Assembly (NCBI GenBank): GCA_003265975.1
Contig: QFBU01000002.1
Coordinates: 1 to 64,000 of the forward strand
Origin: Candidatus Marinamargulisbacteria bacterium SCGC AAA071-K20
GTDB lineage: Bacteria > Margulisbacteria > Marinamargulisbacteria > GCA-2716485 > AAA071-K20
DNA length: 64,000 nt
Direction: 5' to 3'
The position numbers and the translations under genes are program-made. This document shows positions 8,783 through 16,939 of the stretch, piece after piece (within the stretch, counting starts at the first letter, position 1; each line of letters begins with the position of its first letter). The notes beneath the pieces are model-generated. The model was not told the origin of the DNA, did no database searches, and saw only the letters and a list, made by a program, of their open reading frames with translations.

Positions 8783-10213
8783 TTATCTCAGGAGGTTTTT
8801 GGCTGTTCTCCAGTCAATATTTAGCTCTTTTGCCACGAGTTGATATGATTTGTATTTTTCATATAGTTTTTTTGCATGAGTAGATAGTAGGCTTTTTGCG
8901 TCTTTTTGTTCGATATCTGGAGGATTTGATTCGGCCCTAGAAAGCGAGACGGATTGAGTCATAATAATTTGTTTAATGCACTGTTCTAACTCTCTTACGT
9001 TTCCACACCAAGAATAATGTTTTGGGATTTGATCTTTTAGGATATTGATCACAAAGCTTGCAAGTTCTGGGATTGGTTTTTTAAATATCTTGGTAATAAT
9101 ATTTTCACTTAGCAGTGCAAGTTCTTTATTGTTTTGTGAAATCCTCTTTGCAAGAGTAGGTAGGGTTATAGTATCTGAGCTAATTCTATAAAAAAGATCT
9201 TCTCTAAATAAGTTATTCTTAATTTGAGTCTCTAAGTCTTGATTTGTTGCTGTTAAAACACGTCCTTTTAATTCTTTTGTTTCTTTACTTCCAACAGGGC
9301 AGTATTTTCGATCTTGTAATACATTTAAAAGCTTAACTTGTACTTCAAGGGTCAGGTCTCCGATTTCATCTAAGAATAAAGTTGAGTGTTCATTGAGTTG
9401 GCTAAAGAGTCCCTCATAGTTGTCGATAGAATCTGTAAATGACCCTTTTTTATGCCCAAATAATTCAGATTCAATAAGACTTTCAGGATATTGCGACAGA
9501 TTAGTTTGCAAAAATAAATTTGAAAAACAATATTTAAATTTATTTGTTTTTAAGTCAAAAGGGATATAACTGGAGTAGCCTAAGGCTTTTGCGGCTGTTC
9601 CTTTTCCGGTCCCAGTATCCCCTAAAAATAATAATGAAAAAGTGCTGAGATTAGAATGGCAATAATCATCGTAGAATTTAATATTCCAAGTAAAAAGAGC
9701 ATTCCATAATTGAAACCTTAGCGTGTTTATACTTTCGCACTGTCCAAAAAGAGTATCCTCAATAAAATAGTAAGCTCTTCTAATTTGATAAAAGAGTGCG
9801 AAGTAATGTGTGCTTTCTTTGCTTGAGAATCCAAAATTGTTTAGCAGTCTTAAAATAGACTTGGATGCTTCAAAGGGGATGGTTTTTTTTGAGGCTAGTT
9901 CTTTTTCTATATGCTGGTCAAGTGTAGTTATATGTTGAAGATAGACATAAAATAAAGAACAGTTTTTTATGATTTCTTTGTCATTGTTTTTAAAATTACT
10001 ATATTTAGTAGGGCCGTTTCTATAATAAGTGGTGAGGGCTTTTAGGCAAAATCTATTTAATTGTATACGTTTTTCTAAACTATCATTTTTTGAGGCATCT
10101 TTTAAAAGTGTTGTTTCAAGTTGCTTTCTTTTTTCGCCGAAAGGGTTCAAATTGCTGATCTCAGAAATTATTGAAAGCGTAGCTTTTTCGGAGTTACTTA
10201 GTGTTTGCTTCAT
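8783..10213 (-). CDS. Sigma-54 dependent transcriptional activator with unknown N-terminal domain
   Basis: This 476-residue AAA+ EBP has Walker A GDTGTGK at about 198-204, a sigma-54 contact loop at 257-262, Walker B LFLDEIGD at about 279-286, a sensor I TATN, and an arginine-finger stretch FREDLFYRI. WCGNVREL and a C-terminal helix-turn-helix (YQLVAKELNIDWRTAKNLL) follow. The first 190 residues are mostly helical and match no sensory domain I know; there is no receiver. The contact loop reads GSFTDS rather than GAFTGA, keeping the essential Phe-Thr. The gene ends the merR/degV-aat-purE-cvpA run and lies upstream of a sigma-54 promoter that it probably serves. Confidence 0.88.
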   Translation of the reverse strand: MKQTLSNSEKATLSIISEISNLNPFGEKRKQLETTLLKDASKNDSLEKRIQLNRFCLKALTTYYRNGPTKYSNFKNNDKEIIKNCSLFYVYLQHITTLDQHIEKELASKKTIPFEASKSILRLLNNFGFSSKESTHYFALFYQIRRAYYFIEDTLFGQCESINTLRFQLWNALFTWNIKFYDDYCHSNLSTFSLLFLGDTGTGKGTAAKALGYSSYIPFDLKTNKFKYCFSNLFLQTNLSQYPESLIESELFGHKKGSFTDSIDNYEGLFSQLNEHSTLFLDEIGDLTLEVQVKLLNVLQDRKYCPVGSKETKELKGRVLTATNQDLETQIKNNLFREDLFYRISSDTITLPTLAKRISQNNKELALLSENIITKIFKKPIPELASFVINILKDQIPKHYSWCGNVRELEQCIKQIIMTQSVSLSRAESNPPDIEQKDAKSLLSTHAKKLYEKYKSYQLVAKELNIDWRTAKNLLR

Positions 10214-10227
10214 TCAATTTGCATTGT

Positions 10228-10719
10228 TTATTCGGTTTCTTTGAATAAAATAGGATCTCTGGTTGGGATAATATGTTGGGTCAATGTAGAAATAACAGGC
10301 GTTAATGGGCTAAGTACTTTCGAATATTCAATAAAAGTAGGTTTGAACATAAACATGGGAATAATTATGGGTATTAAAAAACAAATTCCTTTTCCAACGC
10401 CAAGTATAAGCCCGCCAAGTCGGTTAATTATGCTTAATCCAGAGAACTCTATTAACTTATCTAAAACAATACCAATAACTCTAATAATAAGAAAAATACC
10501 TAGCCAAATAAGGATAAAGCTAAATATAACGCTTGGGGTTTCAGAAAACTGTAGGTGAGTTTTAAAAAGTTGAGTGAGTTCTGGATATGTAAGCATGCTT
10601 ATTCTAAAACTAATAAGAATAGCAAGAACCTGTAAAAATATTTTTACGAATCCATTTCTGAATCCGCTAAGTGCTTGGTAACCAAGAAACCCAATAATAA
10701 AAAAATCTATCGGTGTCAT
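10228..10719 (-). CDS. cvpA: CvpA family membrane protein
   Basis: A 163-residue protein with four predicted membrane segments and the family layout: an N-terminal IDFFIIGFLGYQALSGFRNGF, then helices with the conserved LDKLIEFSGLSIINRLGGLILG stretch before the last membrane segment. CvpA proteins are inner-membrane proteins linked to envelope stress and, historically, colicin V export. They often neighbour purine genes (purF in E. coli); here the neighbour is purE, 12 bases upstream. The gap to the downstream EBP is 14 bases. Confidence 0.85.
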   Translation of the reverse strand: MTPIDFFIIGFLGYQALSGFRNGFVKIFLQVLAILISFRISMLTYPELTQLFKTHLQFSETPSVIFSFILIWLGIFLIIRVIGIVLDKLIEFSGLSIINRLGGLILGVGKGICFLIPIIIPMFMFKPTFIEYSKVLSPLTPVISTLTQHIIPTRDPILFKETE

Positions 10720-10731
10720 GGTTGAGGTTCT

Positions 10732-11178
10732 TTATCGCTCTTGTTGATCTCTTCTAAATTTTAAAAATGACGATTGAACTTGGTCATTATACCTGGCAAT
10801 AATTTGTACAGCTAGTATTCCAGCATTTCTTGATCCATTAATAGCTACGGTAGCTACAGGGATTCCTGGGGGCATTTGAACGATAGCTAATAGTGCGTCT
10901 AAGCCGTCCATCGACGCTTTAATTGGGACTCCAATGACTGGTATAGATACTAATGATGCGATTACTCCAGGTAAATGAGCGGCCATACCTGCTCCTGCAA
11001 TCACAATATCACATTCCTCTTCAAATCTTTTGGCAAGGTCTTGGACACGTTTTGGATTTCTATGAGCAGAGGCAACATGTGTCTCTACCTTAATATTATG
11101 TTCTTTTAAAACATCTTCAGCTTTGGTCATAATGTCCATATCAGACTTTGACCCCATAATAATGGCTACTCTAGGCAT
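10732..11178 (-). CDS. purE: 5-(carboxyamino)imidazole ribonucleotide mutase
   Basis: A class I PurE of 148 residues that moves the carboxyl group of N5-CAIR to make CAIR in purine synthesis. The substrate motif GSKSDMD is at residues 9-15, SAHRNP follows at about 42, and AGAGMAAHLPGV and the glycine-rich GVPI segment are intact. Length is normal. AAGGGG precedes the ATG. The start overlaps the end of the aminotransferase gene by eight bases. No purK is visible in the window. Confidence 0.95.
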   Translation of the reverse strand: MPRVAIIMGSKSDMDIMTKAEDVLKEHNIKVETHVASAHRNPKRVQDLAKRFEEECDIVIAGAGMAAHLPGVIASLVSIPVIGVPIKASMDGLDALLAIVQMPPGIPVATVAINGSRNAGILAVQIIARYNDQVQSSFLKFRRDQQER

Positions 11179-12349
11179 GGGTATCCCCTTTTTTTATAGA
11201 TTTATAAAATTTCTCAATTCTAATTAATGCTTCTTCAATATTAGCGTTACTTGAAGCAAAACAACATCTTACATAACCTTCACCGGCTTGTCCAAACCCG
11301 TTTCCTGGTATTACCGCACATTTTTCTTGCTGTAGTAGTTTAACTGAAAACTCTTCAGAGGTTAAACCCGTGCCTTTTATTGAAGGAAAACAGTAAAATG
11401 CTCCTTCTGGCTTTATAACTTCTATTCCAATAGACCTTAATCCGCCAATTAGCAAATTTCTTCTTTCTTCATAAGCAAGTCTCATTCGTTCAACATCTCC
11501 CAGTCCATTTTGAAGGGCTTCTATAGCTGCGTATTGTGACATAATAGGTGCGCAGAGAGCAGAATACTGATGAATTTTTAAAGCCCTTTCAATAAATTCT
11601 TTTGGACCGCAAATATAACCTAGACGCCATCCGGTCATAGCAAAGGCTTTTGAAAAACCGCTTAATACAAGCGTTCTTTCTTTCATACCTTCAAAAGATG
11701 CAATGGTATCGTACTGATAATTATCAAATATAATTTCTGCATATATTTCGTCAGTGATTACCCAAAAGTCATGCTTTTTAGCTAGCTGAGCAATTTCTTT
11801 TAATGTGTTTGTGGGTATTACCGTTCCAGTTGGATTGTTTGGAGTACATAATACAATGGCCTTTGTATTGGGTGTGGTTTTTTCTTTGATAATGTCTGCG
11901 GTAGGTATAAAGTTTGTCTTTGTAGTGTCTACAGAAACTACTTTTCCACCTGCCAATGTAATAAGTGGTGGATAACATACATAACCAGGTTCAGGAAAAA
12001 TAACTTCATCTCCTGGATTTAAAATAGCACGTAGAGTTAAGTCAGCACCTTCAGAAACGCCCATTGTAATAAATACTTCATCTTTAGGGTCGTACGAACA
12101 CTTTAGTTTTTTTTGCATGTACTTAGCAATTTCCTCTCTAAGCTCTATCATTCCAGTGTTTGAAGTATAAGAGGTTCTTCCCTCATCTAGAGTTTTCTTA
12201 ACACGGTTAATAATGCTTTTAGGGGTCGAAAAATCAGGCTCTCCAATTCCTAAAGATACAATGTCTTTTGAATCAAGAATCATGTCAAAAAATCGTCGAA
12301 TACCTGACGGAGCAAGTTGGTCTAATGTGTTAGAAAATGGTGTTTTCAT
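11171..12349 (-). CDS. Class I/II aminotransferase, aspartate aminotransferase type
   Basis: A fold-type I PLP enzyme of 392 residues. The PLP lysine is in SGFSKAFAMTGWRLGY, NNPTG lies upstream, the aspartate that holds the pyridine nitrogen is in VITDEIYAEI, and the carboxylate-binding arginine is near GEGYVRCCFA. The GEPDFSTP and YTSNTGMIELREEIA phrases place it with the AspC/PatA group, which moves amino groups among aspartate, aromatic or DAP-pathway substrates. Exact substrate is not readable. An AAGG ribosome site precedes the ATG. It lies between the MerR-DegV regulator (15-base gap) and purE. Confidence 0.9.
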   Translation of the reverse strand: MKTPFSNTLDQLAPSGIRRFFDMILDSKDIVSLGIGEPDFSTPKSIINRVKKTLDEGRTSYTSNTGMIELREEIAKYMQKKLKCSYDPKDEVFITMGVSEGADLTLRAILNPGDEVIFPEPGYVCYPPLITLAGGKVVSVDTTKTNFIPTADIIKEKTTPNTKAIVLCTPNNPTGTVIPTNTLKEIAQLAKKHDFWVITDEIYAEIIFDNYQYDTIASFEGMKERTLVLSGFSKAFAMTGWRLGYICGPKEFIERALKIHQYSALCAPIMSQYAAIEALQNGLGDVERMRLAYEERRNLLIGGLRSIGIEVIKPEGAFYCFPSIKGTGLTSEEFSVKLLQQEKCAVIPGNGFGQAGEGYVRCCFASSNANIEEALIRIEKFYKSIKKGDTHA

Positions 12350-12364
12350 AGTGTTTATTACCTT

Positions 12365-13369
12365 CTAAATAATGGCTGCAGCTAACATAGGTTGGCCAAA
12401 ACAAAAAGAAGCTTTTGAGTTATCTTCAACTAAATGAATGGGTGTATTTGGATACACTTTTCTAAGCTCGTTAGCAATTTCTTTTGCTTCTGTATAAAAG
12501 AACGAGTAGGTAATCATACATTCGCTAATGTACTTTCCTCTCGATTCTATTTCCTCAAGAAGTGTTTCTTTTACTTCTTGAACCGCTTCAGTGGAAGACA
12601 ATTTAATACTTTGAAAAGACAAACTGTTTTCTGAAGATATGTTGAAAATTGGAATAATTTGAGAAGTAGATTCCTTAATTAGATTTTCAATGAGGTGCAT
12701 TTCTTTTTTTGGGGTTATCATAAAGTCTAGGGACTTAAATAAGCCAATTTGGTAAGTTAGTTTTTTAAGTTTATTTATAAGTAAATCAGAGTTTGTGATA
12801 TTTGGATTGTTTTCGATAGATGTTTGTATTTGAGATATAAATAATCCTAAAGAACTTCCTACCGAGTTACTATTAATAATTTCGATTGTGTTGTTGTGCC
12901 TTAGAGTTGAGATGGCCTCTTTAGCAATGGTAGTAATATTTGAATAGGCAGGGCCTGTATGTATGGAATAAATTTTTTGATACCCTTTATCAAGATACAT
13001 TTTATACTGTGAAATGAGTTCTTTTTTAATTTCAGAATCTAACTGAAAAATTGAAATAACTTGATTCTTTTTGAGTTTATTTTCAGGTAGAATTGCACCA
13101 GAATCAGTTATAATTGCAATTAACGTATCCTCTTTTTTTTCAAATAACTTTTCTTTAATTACTTCTAATGGGAGATAGTCTTCTTTTTGTAATTGTCTAA
13201 TTTGTTTAATGATTTTAATGTCTTCATCGTCAAAAAGACGTACGCCACCACTACTACGTTTCATGTGTGGGAGAAGACCCAATTGATCATAGTATCTAAT
13301 TGTCCGGTGAGTAACACCAAGTGTTTTAGCTAAGTGCCCAATTTTATAGAGCTTCTTTTCAGTAGTCAT
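12365..13369 (-). CDS. MerR-type regulator fused to a DegV/FakB-like domain
   Basis: In this 334-residue protein, residues 7-75 are a MerR DNA-binding domain (KIGHLAKTLGVTHRTIRYYDQLGLL, then GGVRLFDDEDI). From about 83 the chain follows the DegV fold: IAIITDSGAILPE at 86-96, IHTGPAYSN at 136-144 in place of the usual SSGLSGTY, INSNSVGSSLG at 165-175 in place of DSxxxSxGxG, and CFGQPMLAAAI near the end. DegV/FakB proteins bind a fatty acid, so a lipid-responsive regulator is a fair inference. Several lipid-contact motifs are altered, so the ligand may differ. It heads an apparent operon with an aminotransferase, purE, cvpA and an EBP. Confidence 0.8.
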   Translation of the reverse strand: MTTEKKLYKIGHLAKTLGVTHRTIRYYDQLGLLPHMKRSSGGVRLFDDEDIKIIKQIRQLQKEDYLPLEVIKEKLFEKKEDTLIAIITDSGAILPENKLKKNQVISIFQLDSEIKKELISQYKMYLDKGYQKIYSIHTGPAYSNITTIAKEAISTLRHNNTIEIINSNSVGSSLGLFISQIQTSIENNPNITNSDLLINKLKKLTYQIGLFKSLDFMITPKKEMHLIENLIKESTSQIIPIFNISSENSLSFQSIKLSSTEAVQEVKETLLEEIESRGKYISECMITYSFFYTEAKEIANELRKVYPNTPIHLVEDNSKASFCFGQPMLAAAII

Positions 13370-13431
13370 AGTCGATATACGATAGCATTTTTATTAAAAA
13401 AAACAAAGCTCTCATGGCTAAAGAGGTAGGC

Positions 13432-14598
13432 TCAAAATGAAATTATTTTACTAGTCTTATACTTAGAGTCAAATACACTAGTTGCGCTTAGTTTAATGTC
13501 TAAAAAATTGGGGGCTTCTATTAAAAACTGATGGGTTCCAGATTTCATAAATTCTTTATTTAGAAAGGACTTTCTTCTGTGTTGTTCGTTTAACTCAATA
13601 GATACGAGTGAAGGAGAGGTTAGCGTGAAGTGTAAAATACTTGCCGTCTTTTGATTGCTTTTTGAGATAGTATTGAGTGACAATTTAGTAAATTGAGGCG
13701 ATTCGGCCATTGTCCAAGTGGTTTGTTCGTTGGTAAACACTACTATTCCCAGAGAGTCGTATAAAAAAAAGCCTTCAATACGGTTATCTTTCGTCTTAAT
13801 TGGAGTGCTAAGTAAAAACTGTCCTTGGCTTGTAAATTGATCAATTTGATTATTAGGCGTTAAGAGGAAAATGTCTTCGTAAAAATTGACGCCTAAATGT
13901 GAGTATTTTTTTGATAGTGGAAATTGAGTGATTAAAAACCCATTTTCAGACAAGATATAAAGCATATCATTGGTGAGTATAAATAATGAGTTATGCTGGC
14001 TTAATTTAAAATCTATGATTTTTTTGTGATGGAGAGTTCTTTGTATCGTTTTTTCTAGTGGTATATTTCTCTCAAAATGCTTTTCATATACTGTAAAAGT
14101 ATTGTTTTTACTTAATACATAAAGTTGTTCCTTGGTGTTAAATGCACATTTAGTGGGATAAGTAATAATTAATCTTTTTATAAACGTAGGTTTAAAGAGG
14201 ACCTGGGTCATTTTAAAGAGGACTACATTATTTTGCTTAGCTTCTGTGATGGCTATAAGCCCGTTTTTGGATCCTGTAATATGAGTTGGTTGTTGCACAA
14301 TATCTTTAGGAAATGGGTGTAAATTAACACTTAAAAGTGGAAGCAACTGTGAATAAATGGCGGTGTTACTGATGTGATCAATTCCGAGGCCGAGACCATA
14401 CCCTTTAGGCCACCAAAAAGGACGTAGGGGTGGGCTAATATTTACTCCGCTGATTTGTGTAAGCGTTTTAATATTAGCTTTGAGAAATGTGTCTTTATGA
14501 TCAGAATAGTTAAATACACGCTCTGTGGTAATTGCATTACTACAAACAGTCAAAATACTTATTAAACCAAGAGTCGCTATTTTAAATGAGGTGATAAT
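13432..14598 (-). CDS. Secreted beta-propeller-like protein of unknown function
   Basis: I do not recognise a named family. The chain has repeated short-strand units reminiscent of NHL or quinoprotein-like propellers, such as QLYVLSKNNTFTVYE, DMLYILSENGFLITQ and DIFLLTPNNQIDQFTSQG. The only standard start, a TTG at 14553, yields a protein beginning with the end of a signal peptide. Reading back in frame to 14598 adds 15 residues and gives a full hydrophobic signal sequence ending SNA, but only ATT, ATC or ATA codons are available as starts. The frame is closed by a TGA three codons upstream. I therefore place the start at the ATT at 14598, overlapping the end of trxA. Confidence 0.6.
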   Translation of the reverse strand: MITSFKIATLGLISILTVCSNAITTERVFNYSDHKDTFLKANIKTLTQISGVNISPPLRPFWWPKGYGLGLGIDHISNTAIYSQLLPLLSVNLHPFPKDIVQQPTHITGSKNGLIAITEAKQNNVVLFKMTQVLFKPTFIKRLIITYPTKCAFNTKEQLYVLSKNNTFTVYEKHFERNIPLEKTIQRTLHHKKIIDFKLSQHNSLFILTNDMLYILSENGFLITQFPLSKKYSHLGVNFYEDIFLLTPNNQIDQFTSQGQFLLSTPIKTKDNRIEGFFLYDSLGIVVFTNEQTTWTMAESPQFTKLSLNTISKSNQKTASILHFTLTSPSLVSIELNEQHRRKSFLNKEFMKSGTHQFLIEAPNFLDIKLSATSVFDSKYKTSKIISF

Positions 14599-14900
14599 TC
14601 TTCTTCAAAAGCAGCTTGAGGTTTAAATCCAATAACTCTGTGAACTTCTTTTCCGCCTTTAAATAAAATACAGCAGGGGATACTAGAAATATCAAATTCT
14701 TGTGCAATTTCTTGGTTTTCATCAGTATTAAGCTTGTATACATCTAGCTTGTCTTTAAATGTATTGCTTACGGCTTCAATAGTAGGAGCTAGCATTCTAC
14801 ATGGGCCACACCATTCCGCCCAAAAATCTACAAGTACATACTTGTCAGCTTCAAGAACATTAGTTTTAAATTCTGAGGTAGTTACATTATTTACAGCCAT
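14577..14900 (-). CDS. trxA: Thioredoxin
   Basis: A 107-residue thioredoxin with the redox-active WCGPC in WAEWCGPCRMLAP and the conserved cis-proline after SSIPCC. The usual cis-Pro context is IPT; here it is IPC, adding an extra cysteine beside the active site. It reduces protein disulfides in the cytoplasm. An AAGGAG ribosome site precedes the ATG and a strong promoter lies at 14949-14977. The 3' end overlaps the next gene's probable start. Confidence 0.95.
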   Translation of the reverse strand: MAVNNVTTSEFKTNVLEADKYVLVDFWAEWCGPCRMLAPTIEAVSNTFKDKLDVYKLNTDENQEIAQEFDISSIPCCILFKGGKEVHRVIGFKPQAAFEEELSPHLK

Positions 14901-14948
14901 TCTTGTTCTCCTTATTTAGCATATGCTTTGTTAACCATTGCTAAGAAT

Positions 14949-14977
14949 ATTTTAAAGTTAGGGAGAAATCTTGTCAA
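14949..14977 (-). promoter_or_regulatory. Strong sigma-70 promoter of trxA
   Basis: On the minus strand, TTGACA (14977-14972) and TAAAAT (14954-14949) are separated by 17 bases. It straddles the 3' end of dgt, so trxA can be transcribed independently of the rpsB-tsf-dgt run. Confidence 0.7.
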
Positions 14978-16085
14978 TCTGGGAGAAAGCATAATTATCC
15001 GTCATCCCTGCAATGTAGTCGGTTATAATTCTAGATTTATTTTTGGAGGTGAGATGGTCTTTAAAGGAATCGGGGAGTTTGTTTGTATTGTTTTCGTAAT
15101 ATTTAAAAAGTGAATTAATGGTGTCTTGTCCTTTTTTATTCATATCTTTTACTGAACTATGTTGGTATAGGTGTTGATGTAGATAGGTTCTCAGCTCTTT
15201 ATTCTTTTCAGCCATTTCAGGTGAAAAACTTATGATTGTGATCTCGTTTTGATATACATCATTTAAAGTCTCTATCTTTTCATTTTTGATATTAGCCTTA
15301 CTTTTCCAAAATACATCTTCAATTTGCATGGTAATTATAGTGCTATTTATGAGATGTTGGAGTTGATGAGTAGACAAATTACTATATTCTTTCTTTACAA
15401 TAGCTTTAGCGTCTCTTATCAATGTAATGCTTTCTAGAGTGTTTAGGTTTAAAATTTCTGAGCTAATTCCGTCATCAATATCGTGATTGTTATATGCAAT
15501 TTCGTCAGCGATATTTGTCACTTGAGACTCTAGAGAATTGTAGTTCTCTACTGGAGAGTCTAAATGTTTCCATAATCGCGCTTTGTGTTTTAGGAGAAGT
15601 CCTGCTCTAACTTCAAAACTTAAATTTAGACCAGGAAATGATGGGTATTTATTTTCGATTTTATCTACAACTCTTAAGCTTTGTACATTATGTTCAAAGC
15701 CACCGTGATCTTTCATTAAACTATTTAATACACGTTCACCGGCATGACCAAATGGAGAATGGCCTAAATCGTGAGCTAAGGCTATGGCCTCTACTAGATC
15801 TTCATTGAGACGTAGCATTCTGGCTAAATTTCTTGAAAGTTGAGAGACCTCAAGGGTATGTGTTAACCGAGATCGATAATGATCTGAAATAGAGATAATA
15901 AATACCTGGGTTTTTCGTTTTAAGCGTCTAAATGCTTTTGAATGGATAATTCTGTCTCGATCACGTTGAAAATGAGTTCTTGTTGAAGAAACAGGCTCCT
16001 CATGAAGCCTACCAATACTAGTCTTACTTTTACTAGCATAAGGAGCGAGAATAGACTCTTCTAGATTTTCTAAATAGTCTCTCAA
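14958..16085 (-). CDS. dgt: Deoxyguanosinetriphosphate triphosphohydrolase-like protein
   Basis: An HD-domain dNTP triphosphohydrolase of 375 residues. The metal ligands are visible as HTLEVSQLSRNLAR, the paired histidine-aspartate in AHDLGHSPFGH, and the later aspartate in ADEIAYNNHDIDD. The N-terminal RDRDRIIHSKAFRRLKRKTQV is the family signature. These enzymes hydrolyse dNTPs to deoxynucleosides and PPPi and adjust nucleotide pools. It begins with TTG three bases after the tsf stop, so it is probably translated by coupling with tsf. In many genomes pyrH or frr follows tsf instead. Confidence 0.92.
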   Translation of the reverse strand: MRDYLENLEESILAPYASKSKTSIGRLHEEPVSSTRTHFQRDRDRIIHSKAFRRLKRKTQVFIISISDHYRSRLTHTLEVSQLSRNLARMLRLNEDLVEAIALAHDLGHSPFGHAGERVLNSLMKDHGGFEHNVQSLRVVDKIENKYPSFPGLNLSFEVRAGLLLKHKARLWKHLDSPVENYNSLESQVTNIADEIAYNNHDIDDGISSEILNLNTLESITLIRDAKAIVKKEYSNLSTHQLQHLINSTIITMQIEDVFWKSKANIKNEKIETLNDVYQNEITIISFSPEMAEKNKELRTYLHQHLYQHSSVKDMNKKGQDTINSLFKYYENNTNKLPDSFKDHLTSKNKSRIITDYIAGMTDNYAFSQIDKISP

Positions 16086-16088
16086 GGC

Positions 16089-16907
16089 TTAGCCAATTGA
16101 AAAACGAGTAAAGTCCTCTATAGTTACTTGATTGGGAAGAATTTCTTTAATGGCTTTTTTATCATCCATTATAAAAGGTTGTTCTAGTAAACATACTTCT
16201 TTGTAATATTTAGCAATTCGACCTTCAACAATCTTTTCAATGACTTGATCAGGACGGCCTTCGTTTTTAGCTTGCTGTCTAATAATGTCTCTTTCTTTAT
16301 CAATCTCATCTTTATCAACAGTTGCTGAAGATACATAAGTTGGGTTAGAAGCGGCTACTTGCATAGCTACAGACTTACCAATACCTTCTTCTACACTTCC
16401 TGAGAAAGATACGGCTGTTCCAATTTTCCCGTTTGAGTGAATATAGCTATGAATTGGAGCTTCACTAGAAATTCTTTTGAATTTTCCAACGCCAATTTTT
16501 TCGCCAAGTTTTACAGTGTATTCAGAAATAAGATCGTCATAGTTTTTTCCGTCGAAAGATATTTCAGAAAGGTCATCACTAGATTTAATGTTGTTGTTTT
16601 CGAGAACGCTCTTAGCTACTTTGTTACCAAAGTCTAGGAATTCGTTATTACTAGCTACAAAGTCAGTTTCACAATTTACTTCGATAACTAGTGATTGTTT
16701 TTGGTCACTTGCAGATTGAATAAAAATACGACCTTCATTTGCTGAACGATCAGCTTTTTTAGAGGCTGTTGCAAGTCCTTTTTCTCTTAAAAATTTAATA
16801 GATTCTTCTATGTTTCCGTTTGATTCTAAAAGTGCCTTTTTACAGTTCATTAAACCTGCACCGGTTTTTTGACGTAACTCTTTTACTAAGGATGCGCTGA
16901 TGTCCAT
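16089..16907 (-). CDS. tsf: Elongation factor Ts
   Basis: A 272-residue nucleotide-exchange factor for EF-Tu. The N-terminal UBA-like domain carries VKELRQKTGAGLMNCKKAL, which includes the conserved GAGMMDCK-type motif. The EF-Tu contact motif appears as EVNCETDFVASN. Length matches the common form with both core subdomains. AAGGAG precedes the ATG. It lies 32 bases downstream of rpsB, the standard arrangement. Confidence 0.97.
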   Translation of the reverse strand: MDISASLVKELRQKTGAGLMNCKKALLESNGNIEESIKFLREKGLATASKKADRSANEGRIFIQSASDQKQSLVIEVNCETDFVASNNEFLDFGNKVAKSVLENNNIKSSDDLSEISFDGKNYDDLISEYTVKLGEKIGVGKFKRISSEAPIHSYIHSNGKIGTAVSFSGSVEEGIGKSVAMQVAASNPTYVSSATVDKDEIDKERDIIRQQAKNEGRPDQVIEKIVEGRIAKYYKEVCLLEQPFIMDDKKAIKEILPNQVTIEDFTRFSIG

Positions 16908-16939
16908 TTTATAAGCTCCTTTACCTCTGTTGGTTGGAA

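Noticed and set aside
11778..11978. Open frame of 66 codons inside the aminotransferase gene.
   Set aside because: It is a shadow frame of a well-conserved gene and its product has no protein-like features.
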